DNA from: Candidatus Saccharimonadota bacterium
GTDB lineage: Bacteria; Patescibacteriota; Saccharimonadia; Saccharimonadales; Saccharimonadaceae
DNA length: 64,000 bases
Direction of reading: 5' to 3'
NCBI GenBank assembly: GCA_017404935.1
Contig: JAFRBI010000004.1
Location: 1 to 64,000 of the forward strand
Part shown: positions 44,068-50,676 of the stretch, in pieces
Layout of the letters: each line of letters begins with the position of its first letter
Position numbering within the stretch: position 1 is the stretch's first letter
Program-made: the position numbers and the translations under genes
The notes under the pieces: model-generated
What the model was told of the DNA's origin: nothing
Databases searched by the model: none
What the model saw: the letters and a program-made list of their open reading frames with translations, nothing else

Positions 44068-45089
44068 AATCTGGCTCCGCGATTTTTGGTGTTAATGATT
44101 TCGACTGGTTCTTGTTCGAGCCAGTAGCCAAATTTGTCGTAAACGGTGCTAGTAATCATACCGCGAGCGCGTGCGAGATTGGCGTAAGTGCCGGCGGATT
44201 CGTTAATCAAAACGAGTGGAGCTTTTGGGTTGACGCGCATACCGTAAAGTAGTTGGCCTTTAAACCCACATTGTTCGATAAACCAGGCGGAATTGATTTT
44301 GTTGCCATCTTGACCACGGCGAACTGGGTAGCCTTTTTCTTCGGCTTTTTCGGCTTCGAGTGGATCTAGGTAAACATTTTTGAAGAATGAGCCAGAGCTG
44401 GCTTTTTCCTTTGGATCGGGAAGTTTGTCGGCGCGAATGGCGGTGACGATTTCGCGGATGCCTTTTGGCGAAAAATCTCTACAGCCATTGTCTTCGATGT
44501 ATTTTTCCATAGAATTGTAAAATGGGCGCTGCATCTGACCTTTTTTTAGCTCTAAAACAACGGAAGTGATGAAAAAGCGACCTTGCATTGTGGTGTTCAT
44601 AATGCTTTTTCGGTAGGCAAATTGCATATCTTTTTTCTCTAAGGTGACAAATTTATTAGTGGCAGTATCAAAAGCGGTGGCAGATTTGAAAACGCCAGAA
44701 AGATCTTGACCATAGGCGCCGATATTTTGAGCGGGCGCTGCGCCAATTAAACCTGGGATACGGGAAAGGGCTTCGATGCCGGTATAACCTTTTTCGCAAG
44801 CGTAATCTACGATGTTGTCCCAATTTTCGCCAGCAGCAACCGTGAGAGTGCCGTTGTCATCATTAAAGCCACGCAGGCGATTTAAAAGAATTACGCCATC
44901 TAGACCTTCATCTCTACCGATAGTGTTGGCGCCACCACTAATAATATAAGTAGGGTACCAATAAGCGCTGGCAAAAGCGTAAGCTTCTGGGATATCTTTG
45001 TCATTTTCAATTTCTAAAACGTGACGTGCGATACCACCAATACGCATAGTAGTTAAGCTAGAAATAAAAATGTTTTCGTAAGATTTCAT
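44064..45089 (-). CDS. murB: UDP-N-acetylenolpyruvoylglucosamine reductase MurB
   Basis: MurB, an FAD enzyme, reduces the MurA product to UDP-MurNAc. The 341-residue protein follows the E. coli-type (type I) layout: TMRIGGIARHVLEI, FAD loop ISGGANTIG (normally GGGSN), IPGLIGAAPAQNIGAYGQDLS, AYRKSIM, then SSGSFFKN, the AWFIEQCGFKG block and the closing LVLINESAGTYANL with the catalytic Glu region. It starts at an ATG shortly after a TATAAT-like box and overlaps folD by 4 nt. MurA is encoded at 13.7 kb, so the first two peptidoglycan steps are both present. Confidence 0.94.
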   Translation of the reverse strand: MKSYENIFISSLTTMRIGGIARHVLEIENDKDIPEAYAFASAYWYPTYIISGGANTIGRDEGLDGVILLNRLRGFNDDNGTLTVAAGENWDNIVDYACEKGYTGIEALSRIPGLIGAAPAQNIGAYGQDLSGVFKSATAFDTATNKFVTLEKKDMQFAYRKSIMNTTMQGRFFITSVVLELKKGQMQRPFYNSMEKYIEDNGCRDFSPKGIREIVTAIRADKLPDPKEKASSGSFFKNVYLDPLEAEKAEEKGYPVRRGQDGNKINSAWFIEQCGFKGQLLYGMRVNPKAPLVLINESAGTYANLARARGMITSTVYDKFGYWLEQEPVEIINTKNRGARL

Positions 45090-45108
45090 AGCCTAATTAT
45101 ACCATAAA

Positions 45109-45609
45109 TTACTTGTGGGCGTTTTTGGCGATTTGGTGCATTAAGGCGATTTCGTGAGTGGTGAAGTTTTGGTCGGACCAAGTTTTAGGAGTGTTGTCAA
45201 AACCGCGTTCTTTTAGGGCTTCTTTGACGTCTTTTTGGTGTTCGCCATTTGCAAAGTTTTTGAGTTCGTTATAGTCATATTCGCGTTCTTTGGCAAAATC
45301 GGAAATCTCGAGTTTAGTTGGCTCGGAAACTTCATATAAAGCGATAACGGGGCTTTTTTCTTGATGGTCGATATCGAGCCCAAATCTCTTAAGCTTGACT
45401 TTTGTATTTTCATCTACTTCTTGCAAATTTTGGAAAGGCTCAAGCAGTTTGTTGTATTCTTCGGCTTCGTGGTTTAAAATCTCGGAGGCTTTTTCAAAAT
45501 TTTTTTCTTTTTCAGCAGTTTCACTGGAAAATTCTTGATTTGATAAACTATCCCACGCAGTGTTGATTTTTTCTGAATTTATCTGTTCTTTGGCATTTAG
45601 TCGTTCCAT
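45109..45609 (-). CDS. Helical protein of unknown function
   Basis: This 166-residue, charged, mostly helical protein has no span or signal. Residues 25-75 look like a coiled coil (AEKEKNFEKASEILNHEAEEYN); the C-terminal half has KEREYDYNELKNFANGEHQKD. I do not recognise a family. A GAGG ribosome site precedes the ATG and a TATAAT box lies about 25 nt upstream, so it has a short leader. It is followed by murB after 20 nt and may lead that operon. A G-run lies in its divergent promoter region with recA. Confidence 0.55.
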   Translation of the reverse strand: MERLNAKEQINSEKINTAWDSLSNQEFSSETAEKEKNFEKASEILNHEAEEYNKLLEPFQNLQEVDENTKVKLKRFGLDIDHQEKSPVIALYEVSEPTKLEISDFAKEREYDYNELKNFANGEHQKDVKEALKERGFDNTPKTWSDQNFTTHEIALMHQIAKNAHK

Positions 45610-45655
45610 TTTACCTCACTTTGTTAATTTAATTATAGCACATTTTAGCATAAGC

Positions 45656-45670
45656 GGGGGGTGGGGGGGG
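45656..45670 (+). repeat. Poly-G tract
   Basis: Six then eight G residues separated by one T (GGGGGGTGGGGGGGG) lie in the intergenic region between two divergent promoters. The tract is unusual in this AT-rich sequence and prone to slippage. Confidence 0.95.
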
Positions 45671-45738
45671 TTGAATTTATTTTTTGAGTGTGGTAAAAGA
45701 GATGTGCTATAATAATATTAACTAGAAAGCGAGGAAAA

Positions 45739-46776
45739 ATGGCAAAAAAGGAATTAAACAAGGGTGCAGAAAAAACTGCTGCGGCAGATAAAAATAATGA
45801 TGGCAAAAACGAGGCTTTGAAGCTAGCGATTGCGCAGATTACCAAGCAATTTGGTGATGGCTCGATTATGAAACTTGGTGAGACGCCAAAAATGGACGTG
45901 CAACTTTTGCCGTCTGGGTCTTTATCGCTTGACTTGGCACTTGGGGGCGGTTGGCCAAAAGGTAGAATTATTGAAATTTACGGGCCAGAATCATCTGGCA
46001 AAACCACTTTGGCACTTCATGCGATCGCAGAAATCCAGAAGCAAGGTGGGCAAGCGGCGTTTATCGATGCAGAGCACGCTTTAGATCCAGCTTATGCTAA
46101 GAAAATTGGGGTAGATACGGGGAATTTACTGATTTCTCAGCCAGATAATGGTGAGCAGGCGCTTGAAATTTGTGAAACTTTGGTTCGCTCTAATGCAGTA
46201 GATTTAATTGTGGTAGATTCCGTAGCAGCGCTTGTGCCACAGGCCGAAATTGACGGTGATATGGGAGATGCGCAGATGGGGCTTCAGGCACGTTTGATGT
46301 CTCAGGCAATGAGAAAATTAACTGGTATTATTTCTAAGTCTAAAGCTACAGTGATTTTCATTAACCAGATTAGAATGAAGATTGGTGTGATGTTTGGAAA
46401 TCCTGAGACCACTACCGGTGGCAACGCACTCAAATTTTATGCTTCGGTACGTGTAGATATTCGTAGAATTGGCCAAATCAAAGATGGCGACAGCGTTTCT
46501 GGTAACCGCACCAAGATTAAAGTAGTAAAAAACAAAATTGCAGCGCCATTTAGAACAGCCGAGTTTGATATTATGTATAACGAAGGTATTTCTAAAACTG
46601 GCGATGTACTGGATCTTGCAATTGAGCACGGAATTTTGGAAAAGGCTGGCGCGTTTGTGAAATATAATGGTGAAACTATTGGTCAGGGGCGTGAAGCAGT
46701 GAAGAAACTCTTTGCCGAGAAGCCAGAGCTAATGGCAGAAATTGAAGCTAAAGTTCGTGAAAAATTAGGTATTTAG
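45739..46776 (+). CDS. recA: Recombinase RecA
   Basis: RecA forms filaments on single-stranded DNA for homologous recombination and the SOS response. The 345-residue protein has Walker A GPESSGKT (82-89), the [22 protein letters not shown] block (Walker B, then loop L1), loop L2 [32 protein letters not shown], and the C-terminal lid region. A short Lys-rich N-terminal extension (about 20 residues) is present. The ribosome site GCGAGGAA precedes the ATG. It is followed by a Nudix gene and recX, in one operon. No LexA box was noticed upstream. Confidence 0.98.
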   Translation: MAKKELNKGAEKTAAADKNNDGKNEALKLAIAQITKQFGDGSIMKLGETPKMDVQLLPSGSLSLDLALGGGWPKGRIIEIYGPESSGKTTLALHAIAEIQKQGGQAAFIDAEHALDPAYAKKIGVDTGNLLISQPDNGEQALEICETLVRSNAVDLIVVDSVAALVPQAEIDGDMGDAQMGLQARLMSQAMRKLTGIISKSKATVIFINQIRMKIGVMFGNPETTTGGNALKFYASVRVDIRRIGQIKDGDSVSGNRTKIKVVKNKIAAPFRTAEFDIMYNEGISKTGDVLDLAIEHGILEKAGAFVKYNGETIGQGREAVKKLFAEKPELMAEIEAKVREKLGI

Positions 46777-46794
46777 TGGAGTTTTAAAGAGTCT

Positions 46795-47349
46795 ATGCAT
46801 ACAGACGAGATGTGGCAACTTTATTATGGCAATGGCGAGCCGATAGAGGGCGCCGGGTGGGAATCGGCGCGCGATAATCCAGAGGGTGACGATACTGAAA
46901 TTGTTGGTGCAGCCGTGGTGTTTTTGTTTCGGGTGTCCTCTGATGGCGTGTTGGAACTTTTGTGGCAAAAACGTGGCGCGGGAGTTTCTAGATTTCCAGG
47001 GTATTATGACATTTCGGCAGGTGGGCACGTTAATTTAGGTGAATCTTTGGTGGAAGCGGCAGTAAGAGAAGCGCATGAGGAAATTGGGGCAGAAATTTCT
47101 CCGTCGGAGCTGAATTTTGTCTCTATGCGAGAACAGAATAAAAATAGATTTGCGTGGATTTATGCAGTAGATTGGACTTTAAAGCAAGAAGATTTTAAGT
47201 TTAATGATAAAGAAGTAGAAGAAGTTAGGTGGGTGCCGTTTGACTTGACAGCGGATTTCGTGGAAAAATATGTTAAACCGAGTCTTAAAAAAGATAAACT
47301 GACTTTTGAAGCGCTTGAAGTGTGGTTTAAGAATCATGGCTATCTATAA
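46795..47349 (+). CDS. Nudix hydrolase
   Basis: The 184-residue protein has a complete Nudix box (GHVNLGESLVEAAVREAHEEIGA), which binds Mg2+ and cleaves nucleoside diphosphates linked to another moiety. The surrounding sequence (WQKRGAGVSRFPGYYDISAGGH; REQNKNRFAWIYAVDW) is like the isopentenyl-diphosphate isomerase/YfcD subgroup. Substrate is unknown. It sits between recA and recX and overlaps recX by 14 nt; cleansing of oxidised nucleotides would fit a repair operon, but this is a guess from position. Confidence 0.88.
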   Translation: MHTDEMWQLYYGNGEPIEGAGWESARDNPEGDDTEIVGAAVVFLFRVSSDGVLELLWQKRGAGVSRFPGYYDISAGGHVNLGESLVEAAVREAHEEIGAEISPSELNFVSMREQNKNRFAWIYAVDWTLKQEDFKFNDKEVEEVRWVPFDLTADFVEKYVKPSLKKDKLTFEALEVWFKNHGYL

Positions 47350-47959
47350 AATTACCGATTTGAAACAGGGTCTGAAAAACCCGGATCGGGTGAATGTTTT
47401 TGTAGATGAAAAATTCGCGTTTTCTCTAGATATTTCGCAGGTAGTGGATTTTGGGATTAAAGTAGGAATGGAAATTTCGGCGGAAGATGTCGCGGAATTT
47501 AAGAAAGCTTCTGAATTTGAAAAGTTATACCAGAGAACTTTGGAATGGGTGTTGGTAAGGCCTAGAAGCATAAGAGAGACAAACGATTATCTGTATAAGA
47601 AAATTTTTGAGAAAAAATTAGATAAAAATTATATAGATAGAATTATCGAAAAATTAAAAGACAAAAAGTATTTAGACGATTATAAGTTTGCGGAGTATTA
47701 TGTAGAAAATCGGTTTGTCAAAAAAGGAGTATCTTTAAAGCGGCTGAGGATGGAGCTTTTGAAAAAAGGAATTTCAAAAGAAATTATAGAGGAAGTTTTG
47801 GCGGATAGCGATAGAAATGATGAGGAAGAACTCAAAAAAATGATCGCCAAAAAACGGGCGAAATATGACGATGAAAAACTTACTGCTTATCTTGTTCGGC
47901 AGGGGTTTCAATATGATTTGGTGCGGGAGCTTGTTGCTCAGACTTCCGAAATGGATTGA
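47336..47959 (+). CDS. recX: RecX-like regulator of RecA
   Basis: RecX binds RecA filaments and limits their activity. The 207-residue protein has an N-terminal extension with an SH3-like feel (MAIYKITDLKQGLKNPDRVNVFVDEKFAFSL), as in Firmicutes RecX, followed by three-helix repeats (RPRSIRETNDYLYKK; KKYLDDYKFAEYYVENRFVKKGVSLKRLRMELLKKGI). I chose ATG 47336, inside the Nudix gene. Its last 80 nt lie opposite the end of the PRC-barrel gene, an unusually long convergent overlap. Confidence 0.9.
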   Translation: MAIYKITDLKQGLKNPDRVNVFVDEKFAFSLDISQVVDFGIKVGMEISAEDVAEFKKASEFEKLYQRTLEWVLVRPRSIRETNDYLYKKIFEKKLDKNYIDRIIEKLKDKKYLDDYKFAEYYVENRFVKKGVSLKRLRMELLKKGISKEIIEEVLADSDRNDEEELKKMIAKKRAKYDDEKLTAYLVRQGFQYDLVRELVAQTSEMD

Positions 47960-48491
47960 CGAAATTAGGTACAAAATCTTCTTTTAAGGCGCGCTCTTTG
48001 ATAACTTTTTCTTCGTCTCTTACGATAATTTTGTAATCGGTGATTTCGACGATTTCGGCGCGAGGGATAATTAGTTCGGAATCAAAGAAACTTTTGACGG
48101 TTGGGCGTTTGACGACAATCTGGGCTACAGAGAAATTATCATCGGTGACAGTAAAATCTAGAACTTTACCTAGTTTTGAGCCTTTTTTGGTTTCGACTTT
48201 GAGGCCAATCAGGCTAAAATTGAGCTCTAAAACTTTGGCGATTTTGACGATATCGTCGTCTTTTACGAGCTCTTCGGTGGAATCGATAACTAAGCCGAAT
48301 TCGGAATATTCGCGAACAGAGTTAACATCCAGGATATTGCCGCCGTCACTACCGATGGCGCCGTGAACCCTAAGAGCAATAATCTTAAGAGTGTCTGGAT
48401 CTACAATCGTATTAGAAATAGTGCCGATTTTACCAGAGTCTTGGACGCTTAAAACAGGCATATTTAGTAATCTCGAATTATAGATTAACAT
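47880..48491 (-). CDS. PRC-barrel domain protein
   Basis: This 203-residue protein has two PRC-barrel-like halves: PVLSVQDSGKIGTISNTIVDPDTLKIIALRVHG and LIGLKVETKKGSKLGKVLDFTVTDDNFSVAQIVVK. PRC barrels occur in the photosynthetic reaction centre H subunit and in RimM; stand-alone ones are of unknown function, possibly RNA or protein binding. The C-terminal 40 residues are disordered (KSEQQAPAPNHIETPAEQ), and their codons overlap recX on the other strand. A TATAAT box ends 6 nt before the ATG. Confidence 0.8.
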   Translation of the reverse strand: MLIYNSRLLNMPVLSVQDSGKIGTISNTIVDPDTLKIIALRVHGAIGSDGGNILDVNSVREYSEFGLVIDSTEELVKDDDIVKIAKVLELNFSLIGLKVETKKGSKLGKVLDFTVTDDNFSVAQIVVKRPTVKSFFDSELIIPRAEIVEITDYKIIVRDEEKVIKERALKEDFVPNFVNPFRKSEQQAPAPNHIETPAEQDKQ

Positions 48492-48510
48492 ACTCTAATT
48501 ATATCACGCT

Positions 48511-48594
48511 TGGCCTTTCTTTTCGGAAAAGAAAGGCCATAAAAGAAAACCAGTGTGAAAAGAAAAACAGGCACATGTCCTGATTTTTCTTTTT
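48511..48594. terminator. Two strong hairpins in an intergenic region
   Basis: A perfect 13-bp stem around CGG (48511-48539, TGGCCTTTCTTTT) is followed by a second hairpin (48558-48594, AAAGAAAAACAGG with its mirror around CACATGT) that ends in a T run. They sit between the divergent PRC-barrel and alarmone synthetase genes, where no transcript is expected to end, so they may be a mobile palindrome rather than plain terminators. Confidence 0.6.
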
Positions 48595-48599
48595 GAATA

Positions 48600-48628
48600 T
48601 TGACAAAATTAACAATGTATGCTATAAT
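48600..48628 (+). promoter_or_regulatory. Consensus promoter, 17-bp spacer
   Basis: TTGACA (48600-48605) and TATAAT (48623-48628, extended TGCTATAAT) are 17 bp apart, followed by a leader of about 42 nt and a GGGGG ribosome site before a TTG start. Confidence 0.85.
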
Positions 48629-48677
48629 AAGAGATGGAACTAAAAATTCGGTACCTTAAGAACAGGGGGTAAGAAAA

Positions 48678-49424
48678 TTGAGCGAAGTATTATCGGAACA
48701 AGAGGTTCAGGGTCTTATGGATGCGCTTTGCAATGGAGAAATAAGCGATATAGCTGATCAGGGTATTGAGAGACTGGAAGAATTGGAAAATATGAGATTT
48801 GTCAATGAAAACCAGGCTCTTGAGTATGAGTTTGATCAGTATGCCATGGAGTGTCAGTCGGCGCTTGATCTTGCAATGGTTCGTATCGAAAATGCTCGCA
48901 GAATGATTGCGGCAGATCCTATGAGAAATGATCCGTTTGATCGTATTGAAGGTCGTATTAAGGCTTTTGATAGTACGATTAAAAAGTGCAGGCGCAAAGA
49001 TTACAATCTTGATATTGATAGTATTAAGAAGAGTGTAAGAGATATAGCCGGCATAAGGATTATCACGATTTTCCGTGATGAAATCGAACAGGTCGCTGAC
49101 TTGATTTCAAAGATTCCGGGGCTTAATGTAGTGTCCAGAGAAGATTATATTCATACTCCAAAGGAGAATGGATATTCGAGCTTACATCTTGAAGTGCAGG
49201 TGGAGATTTATTCTCCTGATGGAGGAAGTAAGCTTGTCCCGATCGAAATACAGATTAGGGATAAATCTATGAACTTGTGGGCATCGGTTGAACACAAGAT
49301 CAAATATAAAAAGAAGGACCACGACCCTAAGGCTGAGGAATATTTTATCAAGTTGGCTGAGATTTTGTCAGAGTTTGATGAGGTCGCGATGCAGTTTCGT
49401 GACTATGACAAAAGTGGCAACTAG
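48678..49424 (+). CDS. RelA/SpoT-type small (p)ppGpp synthetase
   Basis: The 248-residue protein has the RelA_SpoT synthetase domain alone: RIEGRIKAFDSTIKKC, SVRDIAGIRIITIFRDEIEQV, REDYIHTPKENGYSSLHLEVQV and EIQIRDKSMNLWASVEHKIKYK. It lacks the HD hydrolase, TGS and ACT domains, so it is a small alarmone synthetase (RelQ/YjbM-like), which pyrophosphorylates GDP or GTP. The only fitting start is TTG at 48678, 12 nt after a GGGGG site. An acidic N-terminal helical extension of about 65 residues is present. A terminator follows. Confidence 0.93.
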   Translation: MSEVLSEQEVQGLMDALCNGEISDIADQGIERLEELENMRFVNENQALEYEFDQYAMECQSALDLAMVRIENARRMIAADPMRNDPFDRIEGRIKAFDSTIKKCRRKDYNLDIDSIKKSVRDIAGIRIITIFRDEIEQVADLISKIPGLNVVSREDYIHTPKENGYSSLHLEVQVEIYSPDGGSKLVPIEIQIRDKSMNLWASVEHKIKYKKKDHDPKAEEYFIKLAEILSEFDEVAMQFRDYDKSGN

Positions 49425-49440
49425 CTCAAAGTACATTATT

Positions 49441-49472
49441 AAAAAACCCGGCTTTTTAAGCCGGGCTTTTTA
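49441..49472. terminator. Bidirectional terminator
   Basis: An 8-bp stem (CCCGGCTT with AAGCCGGG) has A6 before it and T5 after it. It ends the alarmone synthetase transcript and the convergent rpsO transcript. Confidence 0.9.
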
Positions 49473-49477
49473 TTGGC

Positions 49478-49744
49478 TTATTTTCTGAGGCCAAGTTTTT
49501 TAACAGTTTCTTTATAAAGCTCAAAATCGGTGTCTTCGAGGTATTTAAGCAATTTTTTGCGCTTGCCTACCATTTGAATTAAACCTCTTTTGGCCATAAA
49601 GTCATGTTTGTTATTCTTAACGTGCTCAGTCACCTCTTTGATGCGAGCAGTGAGAATAGCCACTTGAACTTCAGGAGAACCAACGTCTTTTTTGCTTCTA
49701 GCGACGCTGGCAATAGCCTTGTCCTTATTCTCTTTTGTTATCAT
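49478..49744 (-). CDS. rpsO: 30S ribosomal protein S15
   Basis: S15 binds 16S rRNA early in 30S assembly. The 88-residue protein starts MITKENKDKAIASVARSKKDVGSPEVQ and contains LTARIKEVTEHVKNNKHDFMAKRGL and the closing RKKLLKYLEDTDFELYKE, as in all S15 proteins. I chose ATG 49744, 7 nt after TATAAT with GGGAG in between; a longer open frame upstream runs into truB promoter DNA. In many bacteria rpsO, truB and pnp are clustered; here rpsO is divergent from truB and pnp. Confidence 0.97.
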   Translation of the reverse strand: MITKENKDKAIASVARSKKDVGSPEVQVAILTARIKEVTEHVKNNKHDFMAKRGLIQMVGKRKKLLKYLEDTDFELYKETVKKLGLRK

Positions 49745-49783
49745 GCTCCCTATTATAGCACAAAAATGTGGTATAATCAAGGG

Positions 49784-50536
49784 GTGGAAGATAGAATTAT
49801 TTTGATTGATAAACCAGCGGGAATGTCGAGCTTTGGGGTGGTGGCCAGGGTAAGGCGTGGGCTTAGGGATGAATTTGGGCACAAGGTAAAAGTAGGGCAT
49901 ACTGGGACTTTGGACCCGTTTGCGACGGGGCTTTTGATTTTACTCTCTGGACGCTATACCAAGAAATCGGGGGAATTTTTGAAATTAGATAAGGTTTATG
50001 AAGCGACGATTAAGTTGGGGTTTGTATCGTCTACTGGGGATATTGAAGGGGAGATTTCACCATACTCGGTTGAGAGCTGTCCGGAGGAGGGGATTCGAGA
50101 ATGTTTAGTTGAGGGGATTCCGGAGGCTGCTGCCGAGGATAAGCGCCCGAGCCCCGTGAAGACGGGCGCGAGGGACGCGGCCCCGAAACTAAATATTCTT
50201 GAATCTACACTTCAAACCTTCATCGGGGAGATTTTGCAAAAACCACCGAAGTTTTCTGCGATTAAAATCAATGGGCAGCGGGCGTATAAATTGGCACGTG
50301 CTGGCAAAGATTTTGAAGTGCCTACTCGGAAGGTTACTATATATAATATAGAGATTTTGGAATATAATTATCCGATTCTTAAAATTCGCTGTCATGTGTC
50401 GAGTGGAACTTATATTCGGACTTTGGCTGAGGATATTGGCGAGAAACTGGGGACGGGGGCGTATTGTGAGGCTCTGAGGCGGCTTAAAATTGGCGAGTAT
50501 GATGTAAAAGACGCCGAAAAATTGCCCAAAATGTGA
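49784..50536 (+). CDS. truB: tRNA pseudouridine-55 synthase TruB, with palindromic insert
   Basis: TruB makes pseudouridine 55 in the T loop of tRNAs. The 250-residue protein has LIDKPAGMSSFGVVARVRR, catalytic Asp in GHTGTLDPFATGLL, the KPPKFSAIKINGQRAYKLAR block and VSSGTYIRTLAEDIG. No PUA domain follows. I chose GTG 49784, 7 nt after TATAAT, because the upstream open frame lacks a conserved start. Residues about 103-141 (EGIRECL to DAAPKL) are encoded by a palindromic insertion. tRNA-Gly(GCC) in this window still has T54-T55 despite its changed position 56. Confidence 0.95.
   Translation: MEDRIILIDKPAGMSSFGVVARVRRGLRDEFGHKVKVGHTGTLDPFATGLLILLSGRYTKKSGEFLKLDKVYEATIKLGFVSSTGDIEGEISPYSVESCPEEGIRECLVEGIPEAAAEDKRPSPVKTGARDAAPKLNILESTLQTFIGEILQKPPKFSAIKINGQRAYKLARAGKDFEVPTRKVTIYNIEILEYNYPILKIRCHVSSGTYIRTLAEDIGEKLGTGAYCEALRRLKIGEYDVKDAEKLPKM
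50091..50205. repeat. In-frame palindromic element inside truB
   Basis: Arms GGATTCGAGAATGTTTAGTT (50091 on) and its mirror (ending 50205, native codons KLNILES) flank a GC-rich core. Read on the minus strand the core has CTCGCGCCCGTC, ACGGGGCTCG, TCCTCGGC and GCCTCCGGA, in the same order as the lepA element core. Confidence 0.92.
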
Positions 50537-50676
50537 TATAATAGAGATAGAATATTAATAATGAGGAAGACGGCAGAGATAGGAGTATCGAGTACAACGT
50601 GGGCTTTTGCCATTGTTGGGTCCAGGTTGCGGCACTTCTATCTCTGATGTTTTCCTCTTAATAGAAAGGATTTTTT
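50537..50676 (+). promoter_or_regulatory. Promoter and long hairpin leader of pnp
   Basis: TATAAT (50537-50542) is followed by a leader with a long stem: GAGGAA and CAGAGATAG (50563-50582) pair with CTATCTCTG and TTCCTC (50638-50657) around a GC-richer loop. In E. coli, PNPase controls its own mRNA through such a leader stem after RNase III cutting. The layout suggests a similar loop here. Confidence 0.7.

Noticed and set aside
49604-49783. N-terminal extension of TruB by 60 residues
   Set aside because: It overlaps rpsO and both promoters; the TruB fold starts at the GTG 49784.
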